Assembly (NCBI RefSeq): GCF_009730915.1
Contig: NC_052482.1
Location: 3,348,001-3,412,000 of the forward strand
Direction: 5' to 3'
DNA: 64,000 nucleotides
Source: Dioscorea cayenensis subsp. rotundata
Lineage: Eukaryota > Streptophyta > Magnoliopsida > Dioscoreales > Dioscoreaceae
Shown: positions 33,189 through 45,340 of the stretch, piece after piece
Numbering within the stretch: the stretch's first letter is position 1
Layout: every line of letters starts with the position of its first letter
The notes under the pieces: generated by a model
Seen by the model: only the letters and a program-made list of their open reading frames with translations
What the model was told of the DNA's origin: nothing
Databases searched by the model: none
Made by a program: the position numbers and the translations under genes

Positions 33189-33213
33189 GGGGGTGTTTGG
33201 TTCATGGAGGTGG
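33189..33213 (+). repeat. Left terminal inverted repeat of the Harbinger element
   Basis: GGGGGTGTTTGGTTCATGGA followed by GGTGG pairs with the right end 37686-37710. It matches the common plant Harbinger terminus with a GTGTTTGGTT core. Confidence 0.9.
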
Positions 33214-33862
33214 GAGACAAGTGGAGAAGTCTGGAAGTCTCACTTTTACAGAAATCTCACTTCTTGATGGAAGTGTCACTTTTTGGTGTTTGGTTGAATA
33301 TTGAAGTGAGATGCTTTTTGGTCACTTCCATTGTTTGATTCACAGAAGTGATGATTAGGAAGTTTAACTACAACACTTCCATGTGTTTGGTTGACATGAA
33401 AGTGTGTATATAATTACCACTTTCAAGTGATGGTGAGATTATCACCTATAACATGTAGTTACATAATTGTAATTATTATGGAAAAATAATTTTATCTTTT
33501 AAATACTCATACATATTAAAAGCATTATCTATATTATTTTTATACAATTTGATATTTATATATATTAAAAGCATTGCATTAATTATAGATAAATAATTTT
33601 ATTTCGTTATATATATATATATATATTATACATGAAATTATTGGTTAACAAATTAATTAACCAACACAACTTGGTTAATAAATTAATTATCAACAAACAT
33701 ACATAAATAATATTTGTAATACTTTTATTTATAATTAATGGGAGAGAAAGGGAGCATGTGCAAACAATTTGTTCATCTCCACATTAACAACAACATACAT
33801 ATAACATTAGAAAATACGAATAATTTAACACAAAGAAACAACATGCATACAAGTCTACAACA

Positions 33863-34258
33863 TTAGAAAATACGAATAGGGTAACACAAATAGTCTAACA
33901 CAAAGAAACAACATCCATAAAATACGAATAGGGTAATTATCTTTTCTGCATCATTCCATCCGGCGCCACTCAGCTCCTTTGCTTTTTTGATCTCAGAATA
34001 TCTTGTCTTCAGTGTTTTGTAGTGGTTTTCAACATTTTCAACAGTTAAATCAGTCTTAAACTTGGCATTAACAGCATTAGCAGCATAGACAAATGTTGGC
34101 TTCTTGAATGTCTTGTCACATTTCAACCCCTTGTTAACCTGTTCCACAAGTACAGGAATTAGAAAGTCATCATATTCGGTTTTCCAGCGTTTATTTGGAG
34201 TGCCACGCCGCGCACGTGCTCCTAATGAGGAACCAATCCCAGTCATGCCGTCATCCAT
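33863..34258 (-). CDS. Harbinger ORF1: Myb/SANT-like DNA-binding protein
   Basis: An open frame of 131 codons starting MDDGMTGIGSSLGARARRG. A Myb/SANT-like domain covers about residues 23-105, with the tryptophans RWKTEYDDF and GAGWNDAEK and the block HYKTLKTRYSEIKKAKELSG. In PIF/Harbinger elements this protein binds the terminal regions and helps bring the transposase into the nucleus. The C-terminus switches after DAEKIITL to a hydrophobic, low-complexity end that does not look like the family, so the frame is probably truncated. The DNA just downstream contains short tandem copies of AAAATACGAATAGGGTAA. Confidence 0.8.
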   Translation of the reverse strand: MDDGMTGIGSSLGARARRGTPNKRWKTEYDDFLIPVLVEQVNKGLKCDKTFKKPTFVYAANAVNAKFKTDLTVENVENHYKTLKTRYSEIKKAKELSGAGWNDAEKIITLFVFYGCCFFVLDYLCYPIRIF

Positions 34259-34498
34259 CTCTTTGTAAACTGAAAAAACCTAAGACAATAATATTAATCC
34301 CAAACACATGATGCTGACTAAATTACTCATAAGTAATTAATCCCAAACAAATTATTTACAATTGCTAGTAATAACAGACTATTTTTAAGCAACACTAACA
34401 ATAATAATTCCAAACATTGAGATGCAAATAACAACACAAAATGCTTATAATGTAACCAAAATACTTAAGCAAACATAGTAGTCAATATCACACCATTT

Positions 34499-35840
34499 TT
34501 AAGCTATATAATGTAACCACATGTCATTAGCAATCTTATCTCTCAATTTAACCCAAAGCCTATTTTCTTCTCTTTGCTCACGTTGCGGTCGGTTTTGAGA
34601 TACAATTCGCACGTCTTCAGTTTTAGTAGGAGGCAATTGCAAAATGTGATCATTCGGGTCAACACGTAAAATGAAATTATGTAAGATGCAAGCCGCCAAT
34701 ACTAGATTCACTTGAGTTTTGAATGGGAAGAATGGTTGTGATGTAAGAATTTTGAAAAGATTCTTAAGTGTACCAAATGCACGTTCAACCCTTGTGCGTA
34801 AAGATGCGTGTCTTAAATTGAATAATTCCTTCGGATTAGTGGGTGTACGGCCACTATGTTTTCTTTAGATGATACCTAACTCCACGATAGGGAGCAATAA
34901 AACCAGTTATGGTGGTGTAGCCATCATCTACCAAATAATATTTCCCTACACCAAATACCCAAAGCTTAGACCATTGCATTACATAATTTCATACTTAAAC
35001 ATCTAATGAACATACCTTCTATAACCCTCAAACCCTCAGGCTGGGGACGCGATATATCATCTTTCAAAAACAGTAAAATCATTCTCAGAACCTTCCCAAT
35101 CCTCCAAAACATAGGTAAACTGAAGGTCTGGGTCAACTACAACAAGCACATTCTGGGTTGGGCCTTTACACCCTCGGAAACGTGGCAACTCTTCCGGCGG
35201 AACAGATGCTACTATGTGTGTTCCATCCAATAACCCGATACAATCCTATAATTAAATGATTGTGCGTGAATTAATATAATTATATTAATTTTATAATTAA
35301 ACTAATTTCTATTTCTTTGAGATGTTTACTTACTTTGAAATGTGGATACCAACTAGAGTTGTTCTCTATGTCTGGATGACAACTACTTCTTGGGGGATGC
35401 ACGAAGTCATCTCGAATGCTACAAACAGCACGTAGAGCATCATTAAAGTACCTACTGATAGTTTCACCAGAGCATAGAAATTCAACTCGCATGGTTCTAT
35501 TCTTTGTGTTGTGGCCTATTACATGTAGAAATATAGCTAATTGTTCTTCAATGGACACATGTCTTGTATCACGAAGAAGATGCCTGTCACGCATGATTGA
35601 TGCAAGATACATGAAGGGTCTAACATCCATCCTGAGGTAGCTAACACAATAATCTTTGTCGCTCCTTAAAATGCAATCCATGTGCCGCTTTCTAGTCAAG
35701 TCTCTAAACATAGAAGATTCCACAAGTCTACGTGTAGTACGTATCCCTAATTGTTTGTTTATAATCCAAACAACAACTACCATCATCATGAATGTGGCGG
35801 CATACACTCTTGCTTTTGAGTTTGAGATCCAACCATCCAT
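34499..35840 (-). CDS. Harbinger (PIF-like) DDE transposase, two apparent frameshifts
   Basis: Three exons on the minus strand: 35840-35334, 35245-35016, 34945-34499. Exon 1 gives an N-terminal region with a helix-turn-helix-like part (SIEEQLAIFLHVIGHNTKNR, GETISRYFNDALRAV) and ends WYPHFK at a GTAAGT donor. Exon 2 holds the first catalytic Asp (DCIGLLDGTHI) and the second Asp region (GSEND). Exon 3 holds KYYLVDDGY, YRGVRYHLK, the catalytic Glu in RVERAFGTLKNLF and the end VNLVLAACILHNFILRVD. One extra T in GTTTTTG (about 35058) and one extra A in AAAA (about 34862) each shift the frame, and the conserved sequence resumes at once. The enzyme cuts and pastes the element at TWA targets. It is otherwise full length, so the element may be, or may recently have been, autonomous. 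Confidence 0.85.
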
Positions 35841-37685
35841 CTATATTAAAAGCAATTATTTGAAAAAAAAACTCAATTCAATGATTTAAAAGTTATCTAA
35901 CTTCAAAGCATTAAAAGTTAGAAAAAAAAAAAAAAAACTTGCCATTAATTGCATGAATGTTAATACAAGCATAAACAAATACAGATGAAAACAATTTAAT
36001 AGAAAGCTAAGGATGATATATAGTCGATTAATTCATGGACCTTGGTTATTAATAGATGTCATTTTCTGGGTAATAAATGCGAAGCATGTCATTTTTTTGA
36101 TAATAAATGCACATTCTTATACTCTATTTCTTTATTTTTTTTTCTTCTTCTTTTCCATTTATTGGTATTAAATAAAAATAACAATTCATTCAGAGAAAGA
36201 TACATATATAACAATTCATTTGGCCTTTTAAGAAATAGTGATTAAATTACACAAATTATTTTTGTAATAAATTTTAAAATTAATAATTGGGTAATTATTC
36301 CATATTTTGCTTAAATTGAATTATCCCCCAACCAAAAAAATAAATAAATAAAATAATAAACAAATAAATAAAACTTAGAAGAAGCCTGTTAACATGTTTA
36401 ATGTGGTTGCTAAAAAGTCTTTGAAGTTCAAACAAATATCTAAAATAAACCACAATCTAGTTAACATGTTTCAAAGAAGAAAAAGTGGCACACCTTAGAA
36501 GAAGCCTGAAACTTAAGCAAAACCAACAAAAAAAAAAAAAGAACAATCTTGATCTAGAAGAGAAGCAAAGTTATGCATGACATTCTCTATACAAACTGAA
36601 TTCAGTTGCAGGCCAAGACAAAAATAAAGAAGTGCTATAATACTACAATAAATACACCACAAAAATACTCACAAGCTTAAACTCACTCATGAAAATAGAA
36701 GAAAAGAAACATCAAAATTCAGACTACTACTTATAGATATTTTTCATAAATGTAATGAAGAACATACAACTACCTCAGTAGATGTGAAGTTGCAAATGGC
36801 TTTTGGCAAAAGAAAAAGGGGAAAATTGCAGAAAAAAATCACTAAATTACTTAAAACTAAACACAGTAAGTCAACATTAATAAACTAGAAAGAACACACA
36901 CAAAAAAAAAAACAAAGCAAACCAGAAATACAAAAAATAAAAATAAAAAAATCGAATTTTCAAAACAAGAAGAATCACACATCGTTATCAAAGTAACAAG
37001 CAATTAGGTCAAAGATACATTATCAACATCACTGGTAATAACAAATGCCTCCAAAACCTCATCTCCTGCAACCTTCTCACATGAAAAACACCCAACTCAC
37101 ACTCAATCAGCACCATTTTCCCCAAAAACCAAGACAAAACGGGAACCCTAAATTTTAGAAAGAAAACAAGATATTGGGGGATAGATGGAAAGGACAAAGA
37201 GAAATCCAGTTTGGCAATTCTACATACCTCAAAAATTTGGTGACACGGAGATGGATGACAAAGATTCGGCGATCCGGTGAGATGGAGGCTGTTGATGTTT
37301 TGGCGATCGGAGATCCGGTGATGCGTTGAGATATGGGGAGATGGATGATGATGCGTTGAAGATTTGCCGAGATAGAGATCGGAGATCCACTGACACGGAC
37401 TAGATCTGATGAAGTGGACCAGATCCAACGAGTTTTTTTTTTTTGTTCCAATGATGAGGAAGGAGAAAGGAGGCGGAGGATGCGATAAAAAAAAAAATGA
37501 AATGGAACTCACAGAAGTCAGATTTCTAATTTTTGGGGGAAGTGTGACTTTTGGGGATTTTTTAAGGAAGTCGAAAGTAGGAAGTATGGGAGTTCTGAAA
37601 GTGGGACTTCCACCTTTTGCTTTGACTTCCGGAAACCAAACAGATAGAACTCATGGAAGTGAGCCCAGTTCCATCACTTCCAGGC
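35841..37685. other. Harbinger 5' region upstream of the transposase
   Basis: AT-rich DNA without a supported gene. The ~450 bases nearest the right terminus are less AT-rich and contain repeated GATCCGGTGA / GGAGATGGATGA blocks (37240-37400) and several ACTTCC motifs. This should include the transposase promoter. Confidence 0.5.
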
Positions 37686-37710
37686 TCACTTCCATGAACC
37701 AAACACGCCC
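37686..37710 (-). repeat. Right terminal inverted repeat of the Harbinger element
   Basis: On the minus strand it reads GGGCGTGTTTGGTTCATGGA followed by AGTGA. It differs from the left end at only a few positions and abuts the TAA target duplication. Confidence 0.9.
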
Positions 37711-37713
37711 TAA

Positions 37714-40700
37714 GTGTTTTAGGATCCAAAAAGTGGAGGTGAATAGCTAAAAATCCTTGTTAGCTCTTTGTGACACATCAACATTTTTGTTGAATGATCC
37801 ACGTCATCCAAATTGTCCACGTTAACATAAAGACACCATGTCAGTAACTTTTTTCTTTTAAGAAAACACATTCGTTAGTGTTAGGGTCATTTTCTCCATT
37901 CTAGAGAGATGGTACGAGCGAAGACAGCGTGACCGAAGATAACAAAGGCTTGCATCTACAAGTAAGGAAGAGCAAGAGAAGTTCAAACAGGCTTGATGTT
38001 GGTGAATTAGGAGATGCAACCATAGAGGAGGAAGCACCGGTCTATTGTAAGTGGATGTGTGTGTAAAAAAACCCAAACCCTCCTACTCTCCTCAAGAATT
38101 GGTTTTAAGTTTGAAATGCAAATTGATGTCAAACTAAGTACCACATATGGGGATTTTGGATTTAAAATACAATAAAGGTTGAAAGCAATTTAAGGGTTTT
38201 ATGTATGTCAGTTGCATTTCCCATAATTATTGTGTTTATTTCATAATAATATAATTATAGGTGGGAAAGTAAAAAAAAAAAAATAATGTTGTACTGTTGA
38301 TAGTTTTTTGATTTATGGAAATTAAGTATAAATGTTAATTTACACCTACAACAAGTCATCAAATTATTTGTTTAAATTAGTATGCATTATGATAAATACT
38401 GAAATTATATCATTGTTAATTTGGAAGGCAAAAAATACAATAATCACTAAGTTGAGAGGGATTGTAGGTCTTAACATTTCTCTCCGGGTAAAAAATGAAA
38501 CAATATGCTCCTAATGTAGGGATATTAATGTTATTAAATTCTCCATTAAATCATAAAGAATCATTAATTTTTCGTAACTATCCAACATAAAATTGAGTAA
38601 TAAAAAACCACATAAAATTTCAAAGTAATAATTATGAATCGACAAACAATCAAACAAGATGATTATGAAATGAAGAATGACAATAGTTATGTTGTTTGAT
38701 CAAACATAATGAAAAGGGATAGTCACAAGCTTTGTTCCACTCCTAATCAATTCAAAGATAATGTAGAGAATGGGCAAACAGAATTATAAGATCTTTCTCA
38801 ATTTTTTTCTGTATATTATCAATGTTTTAATGTGGAATCATTTTCATTAAAAAAAAAAAGCTTGAATTATCACCTTCTCTTGTTTATTGTCAAGAAGAGT
38901 CGTTTGTTAATAATTATCCATCAAATTTATAACATTGATTCAATTAGGATCATAGTTGAGATTACCATCAACCATATTTTAAGATTTTCAAATTAGCATC
39001 TGTTTATAGGCTTGATTAAATTAGGATCAATTAGCATTGATTATCCATCAAACATGTTTTAAGATTTTCCATTTTCATCTTAGTCAAATTTAGATTCACT
39101 TGAAATCTCTCTAAATTTTGATGAGAATCATAGGTGAGATTACTAAAATTATTCAATATAATAAAATACGGAGTTGTTTATTATAATAAGTTATAATGAC
39201 GACAAAGGACTTCACATTTTCAATATGCATATATATATATATATAACACTTTAGGACTTTGTTGATATGAATATAATCACTAAAATGGGGAGGGGGAAAA
39301 GACTATAAGTGATGGTTTCATCCTCCTTTATGAGTTATATTTCCTAATCATGCAAAAAATAATTTATCTAGTTTTTCATACATGACATGAATCATGTTTA
39401 CATTTCCATACATGCCTAGTTGTGATTCCTAAATTGAAGAAAAGTATAAGCAATAGGATCATTGTTATAATTTTTTTTATAAAGTAATTATTGAATTTAT
39501 CCAAGGGGAGTATTTTCTCCTTACAAATCTAAGAATATAAAACATCAGCTTCTGGCTTTAGTTGAAGCAAAATTATTTACAAAAATAATCGTGTAGTTTG
39601 ATTTTGATGTTAGATATATCAATGTAATATTTTGTTGGTAAAAATGCCTTCTTATATTAAGTTTGATGCTAACCATTGTGCAAAAAAGGGAAAAGGAAAA
39701 AACTATCTAGAATAGAAAAACAAATCCTTAAAAAGATTAGTTTAAACACAAAGTGTAGGAAATTGCGGTTTAAACACAAAGCCCTATTTGACATTCCTAA
39801 CCTATTGTCTATATCTCCTTGCTCACGGTCAAGATGTTAGAATAAACACCTTGCTCATTCTTGCCAAGGCTTTATTGTCCATTAGTATCGCTCTCTCTCT
39901 AAGATGAAGGAGGAAAAAAGAGGCTATTGATGTGACATCTTAATGATGACGTCAATAACTTGGGTGATGTGGACATCCAACAAAGATGAATGATGTGTCA
40001 TAGGAGAGCTAATAGTGATTTTTCGGTGGTCACATTAATTTTTTTATCTTGAAACTCTCAAGTAACCTCATGGAGAAAAAAATTGAAGATGAATGACTAT
40101 TTTGATACAAATTGAAGTTTAATTACAAAAATTAAACAATACTATAGTTAAGTGATTTACTGAAAAATTACCTTAGTTTTAACTCCCTTCTAATGCATGT
40201 TAAAATATAAATAAAATGGGGTACGTAATGGCTTGTTACATTCTTAAAACAAATAGTTATTAAAAATTGAAAAAATAATTTCTTAAAAAGAAACAATTCT
40301 ATTCATGGAAGCCTCTCATGCAATATTATGAGATACCCTTACCTAACTAATTTTTTAAAAATCTAATTCTCCATAATTTTAAATTATATATATATATATA
40401 TAAAATCTTATAACACAATATTTAATTTGATCATTATAGTAATAGCCTAACCTAACAAGAAGATACTCAATTCCCATATGAAAAATCAAAAGTTTGACTC
40501 TCTTCTAATACATGATTGAGACTTAATAATAAAAAACAGCGTGTGTGAGGTCATTTATCCACATTCAAAAAAAAATATTTCATTTGGCCAACATGCATTT
40601 TAGTTTTATATATTAAGTTGTACTTAGTTTTTTTTTTTAAATTCTGTATTTTTATCTTATTTATAAATTAAACAGGTGTTGAATTTTTTTTCATACTCTA

Positions 40701-40740
40701 CCTACCCAAATTTTATCAATATATTTGTAAATTTAACTTT
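37714..40740. other. Gene-free AT-rich stretch
   Basis: About 3 kb of AT-rich DNA with TA runs (39228-39243, 40388-40402) and A/T homopolymers. A short direct repeat (AGATTTTC(A/C)A, then TTAGCATC(T/A)G) recurs near 38980-39075. I see no gene, RNA gene or transposon end. Confidence 0.5.
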
Positions 40741-40759
40741 TACAGGTCTTTGTTTGAAA

Positions 40760-40900
40760 TTTCCACAACCCCTCCCTGTCCTTTGTTTCAATTCCTCGGA
40801 GTAGCCTGAAGATTGAGAATCGCCGTTGATCTCCGCGGTCTCGCCGGACAGCGACGGAGCTAGCCGGAGTTCAGTCTCCTTGAATCCTTGTTGGTCTCAG
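40760..40900 (+). other. Probable noncoding first exon of the FYV7-like gene
   Basis: A GC-richer block (CTCCGCGGTCTCGCCGGACA, GCGACGGAGCTAGCCGGAG) stands out from AT-rich flanks. It resembles a plant 5' UTR and ends near TCAGTGAGCC, a possible donor. It lies 1.6 kb upstream of the FYV7-like ATG with T-rich, intron-like DNA between them. The link is inferred. A short open frame at 41008-41163 could be an upstream ORF. Confidence 0.4.
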
Positions 40901-42521
40901 TGAGCCCTCTTTGCATCCTTTTTTGCTTCGTTTGGCATGCCCTAGAAGGGATCGGAATTTATTTGTTTTCTTTTATCTCTTCAATTCTTCTATATTTCAA
41001 ACAGTCGTTGATGGTTGATATGTTCTCAATCGCGCAATTTCAACATGCGCATAAGTTTTCAAACCCTAAAACAATTGAGGAAGTTCTTATTTCCCAAGCT
41101 AGGGTTAGGATTGAGATATTTGCAGTAATTAGGGATGTTAATGCAGATGCAATTGTTGTATAGTATAAGGGGTTGGGCATAATGCTTCTTTTTTGAAGCT
41201 AAGTATGAAATTCCATTTTGTTAATGCGAAAATTTGATATATTGTTTCTTTGTTTTGTGTAAAAAATGCTAAATTTGCAGGCACATAATGTAATTGGTGT
41301 GGAAAATATTGGAAATAATCAATAAACATCCTTTCTCTGAAAGGATAGTTCTACATTGTGAATTATACTTTTCTTGGTGTAGGCTATTATTCTACAAGTG
41401 GTCTTTTTCCAATTGTGATGGTTAGTCCCAAACTGAACTGAAATGTTAATTTATGGATTTACTACCTGATAAAGTCTTTAGTTTGATGACACATATACTA
41501 CTAGGAAGATTTCATGGATCATTTGTCATTGTGAAACTTGGGAACAGCTTTGCGTTGACTTGCATTATACTTTGAAAAAGATCCTTTACTGTGTAGGAAT
41601 GTAGTTGCTTTGGTCTCATTTTCAAAAGGATGTTTTATGTTATCAGATTGGTCCATCTTTGTCAATACTTCACAATCATTTTTTCCCACAAGGCAGTCAT
41701 GTTTGGCACATTTTTTTCCCTCCTACTCTACATATTCTTCATCCTTTATCCTTTCTTCGTCACCCACATAGCCTCGCCATTGTCCTCTTTGGTCCTCTCC
41801 AACTTTGCCTTTGTCTTACACTACCCATTCTCTGGCATTTTGAAAACCTACTTTTGATTTTCTTTTGGCACACTTCTTTTTTTTAATGCTTTTCTCCCCC
41901 TTCACCTATATGCTCTTGCACCAAAAATCCTCATCTGCCATGTTCCACCCTTTTTCTTCCATTTAATTTTTTTTTTCACAATTTCCATGCATTTTACTGC
42001 GATATAGGATTAAAAGATATTCTCTTCATTCAGGTAATATGGTTGAGCATGGATTGAACAAATCTTTTGATTTTTCTCAGATAGGTGGTACCTATTTGCT
42101 GATGGTCACTTAATAAGTTAATATGAGATGCGTATTTAGATTAAAACAAAGGAAATCACTAATTTGAAAGTGTTTCTCTTTGTAGGTTACTGTTTATCAT
42201 AGAACTTAATATATTTTAATTTGGTGAAGTCATGTGGTGGCATTATCGGTCTCTTAGGATGAAAATAACCTATTGTCCTTCAAAATTGCTAATCAATGTA
42301 TTTATTTGGGTATGAAGCTTCACTTGATTATTGAGCAAAAATCATCTGGAACAGGCTTTGTACTTTTTTCCCAGCCCCTAATAGCTTGGTATTCATACAG
42401 ACTAAATTTGACAAATAACTTTCAGTTTGGAATATTATGCAATTTTTTGATTAATTTTATTGGTCAATTTGAAACTTTTAGTATAGTTTCGGAGTTGGCT
42501 CAAAAGTTGTCTAAACACCAT

Positions 42522-44317
42522 ATGGCTTGGCCTATGATAGGAGAGATGAAGTCCAACCGTGAGTTCCACAAGAATGAAGGTGATGAGGTGTTGCAGATGG
42601 GGAACAGGAGCAATGCCCATAAATATAAGAAGACAAATAGGAAGCGCAATGAGAAGCGATTGGGTGGAAGAGGCCTCTCACTGGAGGCATTTGCTAATGC
42701 CAAGTCTGGACCCTCAGGATACAATCCTTCAATCATCAGTGAGATCTTTGATATAATCTCTTGATTGTGAAATTCTTTCTATTCTATTGCGTGTACTAAC
42801 CATATGATAAGTTGGAATGACATTTTGTTTACAATTCCTATGTTCTATGACTGCTTTGTCTCTTTCTCATCTTTTGTAACATGAGTCATCCTTTTTGATC
42901 TTTCTGCATATTATAAGTTTGTTTTCTGAATTTTGATATTACCCTTCATTTGTCAAATTAATTTCTTTACATTCTTCTTTTCGAAAACTTTGCAGATTCT
43001 CTTAGGAAAGAGATTATTCATGCAGTGCCACTGGCTCTTTATTTGGCTTTCTGTCATGTTAGTGATGACTTTTTTCCATATGTTTGTTATGCATGCGTTT
43101 TTTATTTTATTGTCTTTATTTATGATGTAGGGGCTAGGAACTATGCTTTCTGTTTGCTGTGCAAGGAGGCCATTTAGAATTTATACAAGCCGATATTCCA
43201 AAGGAATCTGTTTTTCTTTTCTAAAACTTTAATGATTTACTTGTGTAGTGCTTCTGCAATAGTAATGACTTTTTACTTTTACTTTGAATGCATTTTAACC
43301 ACCTTCTCTAGTTGTACTTTTTAAAATTGAAAAGGAGATAGCCTAGTCAAATTTCATATCTAAACTTTTCTGTTAGCATGCATCTTTTTCTGGTGATATG
43401 CCTTCTGAGGGAATGATTTGACTGAAGATTTGTCTTTTGAAAGATGGTTTTTGCCTGAAGGAAATTTTGGCCCTTGGCTGGCTATTTCAATTAGTAAAAA
43501 CAGTATTCCTGAATAAAAAGAATGCTTTTAACTCCCAGGCATACCATTCTATTGACTTTGTCTTTGTTATTATGACAAATTGAAAGTGATCTTTACTACT
43601 TTTTTGTTTTGGCTGCAATTTATCTTCCAATTTTATGGCATGAAAATTTCAAATATTGTTTCACCATTATTTCAGAAAAACAAAGAGAGTTTTACCGAAA
43701 TGCAAAATTTGTAAGCAAATACAAGAAGTTAGTCCAGGACCAAAGCCAGTCTGGCAATCATCTTTCCCTCGCACCAAAGCTCGAGGTTTGTTTTCTCCTT
43801 TTTTTGCTCAGATTTGGTTGATATTGTATAGAAGAATTTAATTAGATTATATTCAATATACAACCTAAAATAGTCCAGACTCAAGAGGAAGTCTTTTGGT
43901 TAATTATTTATGCTAACGCAATAGTGCCTACTAATTTAATGATCTGATGGGTGTACAAAATTTGTCAAATGTTTTTTTGCTAATTTGATAATAACATGGA
44001 TTTGTGCCTGCCAGGATGATGATGAAGGTGAAAATGAGATGGATCTTTCAAATAGAAGGAATAATAAGAAGAACAAGAAGAAAAATAACCTGCAGAGTGT
44101 GAGAGAGGAATTTGAGAAGAAGCAAGCAGAAAAAGAGAAAGCGAGGATGGAGAAAGAGGCACTCATGCAAGCTAAGAAGGAAGAAAGAGCCCGAGCAGAA
44201 GCAAAAAGGAAGACTTTGAGAGAGAATATGTTCAAGAGGACACGATCTGGACAGCCTGTTATGAAATACCGAGTCAGTCATCTTCTGGAAGGTATAACTG
44301 AAAACTCTTTAAATTAA
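42522..44317 (+). CDS. FYV7-like rRNA-processing protein
   Basis: Three exons: 42522-42738, 43676-43785, 44015-44317, giving 209 residues. All three splice sites and phases agree. Exon 1 carries RKRNEKRLGGRGLSLEAFAN and GPSGYNPSI. Exon 2 carries KKQREFYRNAKFVSKYKKLV. Exon 3 is a charged, lysine/glutamate-rich coiled coil ending in the conserved RTRSGQPVMKYRVSHLLEGI. These blocks define the FYV7-type family, nucleolar proteins acting in early 40S pre-rRNA processing in yeast. The plant protein is expected in the nucleolus. I chose the ATG at 42522 as the first in frame after a possible acceptor (ACTTTTAG, 42481). ATGs at 42546 and 42597 are also in frame, and the conserved part starts after them. 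No break is seen. Confidence 0.9.
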
Positions 44318-45340
44318 ATGACACTCATAAATATTTGCAAGCAAATGCAGTATCACCAGTTTCAACATAGCAATTCTCAACTTCCCCTGCACGTACAAAT
44401 ATCTTTATTATCCGAAAATTTTGACATCCGGTGGTCTTTCCCTTATGTAACATCTTAGGACAAAGAAAATGTTGTCCATGAAATTAATTTGAAATTGACA
44501 TCTATTGATCTCTTCCTTCTACAACCTTTGAGGCGAAGAAAATGTTGTGGAACGATGAGATTAACTTGAACATGTTGTTGAACCATGATCAGTTGTCAGA
44601 ATGTCGAGCATTGTCTTTCTTTTATGCATGTATGACATCAGTAGCTGAAATTTTTGACATTCAGTGTTCTTTCTATTCTATAATGTCTGAGGTCAAAGGA
44701 AATGTTGTGGAACAATGGAATGATTTGACAATGTTGCCGAACTATCATTTTGTGGGAATACCAAAAATTGTATAGTTTAAAAGTTTGTTACATCTTGTGA
44801 ATTTTCCCTTCTATACAATTTTCGGGAAACCACCCCTATAATAGGATAGTTGATAAAATGTCATGGAATTATTACTTGTTGGAATGCTAAACTTTGTCAA
44901 CATGTTTATTTGCTTATAATTTTGTTTTCTAGTGACCTTTCCCTTCCAGAACATTTTATGGCAAAGAAAATGTTATGGAATGATGACGTATATTGAAAAT
45001 GTCATGGAACTATTACTTGTTCGAATACCAAACTACATCTTTATTAGCTGAAAATTTTGTTCTCAAGCGATCTTCCCTTCCTGGACATTTTAGGGCAAAG
45101 AAAATGTTGTGCAACAATGTCAGCAGAATTTGCCATGGAACAATTCTATCACTTGTAGGAACACCAAATTTTGAGTTCCATTAGGTATAAAATTTTGTAC
45201 AATGCTGAACTTCGTGTTCCATTATGTGACTACTTCTTTATCAGCTGAAAATTTCATTACCTAAAATCTTTTCCCCCTTCTATTAGCTTAAACATGTTGT
45301 GGAGTCATTACTTGTTGGAATGCCGAACCTTGTGCTTTGT
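44318..45340. repeat. Decayed tandem repeat downstream of the FYV7-like gene
   Basis: The block GGCAAAGAAAATGTTGTGGAA, then ATGTTG(T/C)(T/C)GAACTATTACTTG, GAATACCAAA, AGCTGAAAATTTTG and ATCTTCCCTTC recurs at about 44455, 44528, 44690, 44957 and 45092, with partial copies to about 45330. Units are roughly 75-260 bases and strongly diverged. No gene is present. Confidence 0.7.

Larger units (their letters stand above)
33189..37710. mobile_element. PIF/Harbinger DNA transposon, 4.5 kb, both genes present
   Basis: The left end is GGGGGTGTTTGGTTCATGGA and the right end reads GGGCGTGTTTGGTTCATGGA on the minus strand. The inverted repeat extends about 25 bp with few mismatches. TAA flanks both ends (33186-33188 and 37711-37713), the 3-bp target duplication typical of PIF/Harbinger. 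Inside, both on the minus strand, are the two genes of this superfamily: a DDE transposase (34499-35840) and a Myb/SANT-like DNA-binding protein (33863-34258). The GTGTTTGG(T/A)T motif recurs in the left subterminal region. Confidence 0.93.

Noticed and set aside
37009-37750. Open frames at the right end of the Harbinger element
   Set aside because: They lie in the subterminal region, carry repeated GATCCGGTGA blocks, match no transposase or ORF1 feature, and run through the terminal repeat.
41008-41163. Small open frame upstream of the FYV7-like gene as a separate gene
   Set aside because: It is short, has no family match, and sits in what is probably the first intron or leader. I kept it only as a possible upstream ORF.
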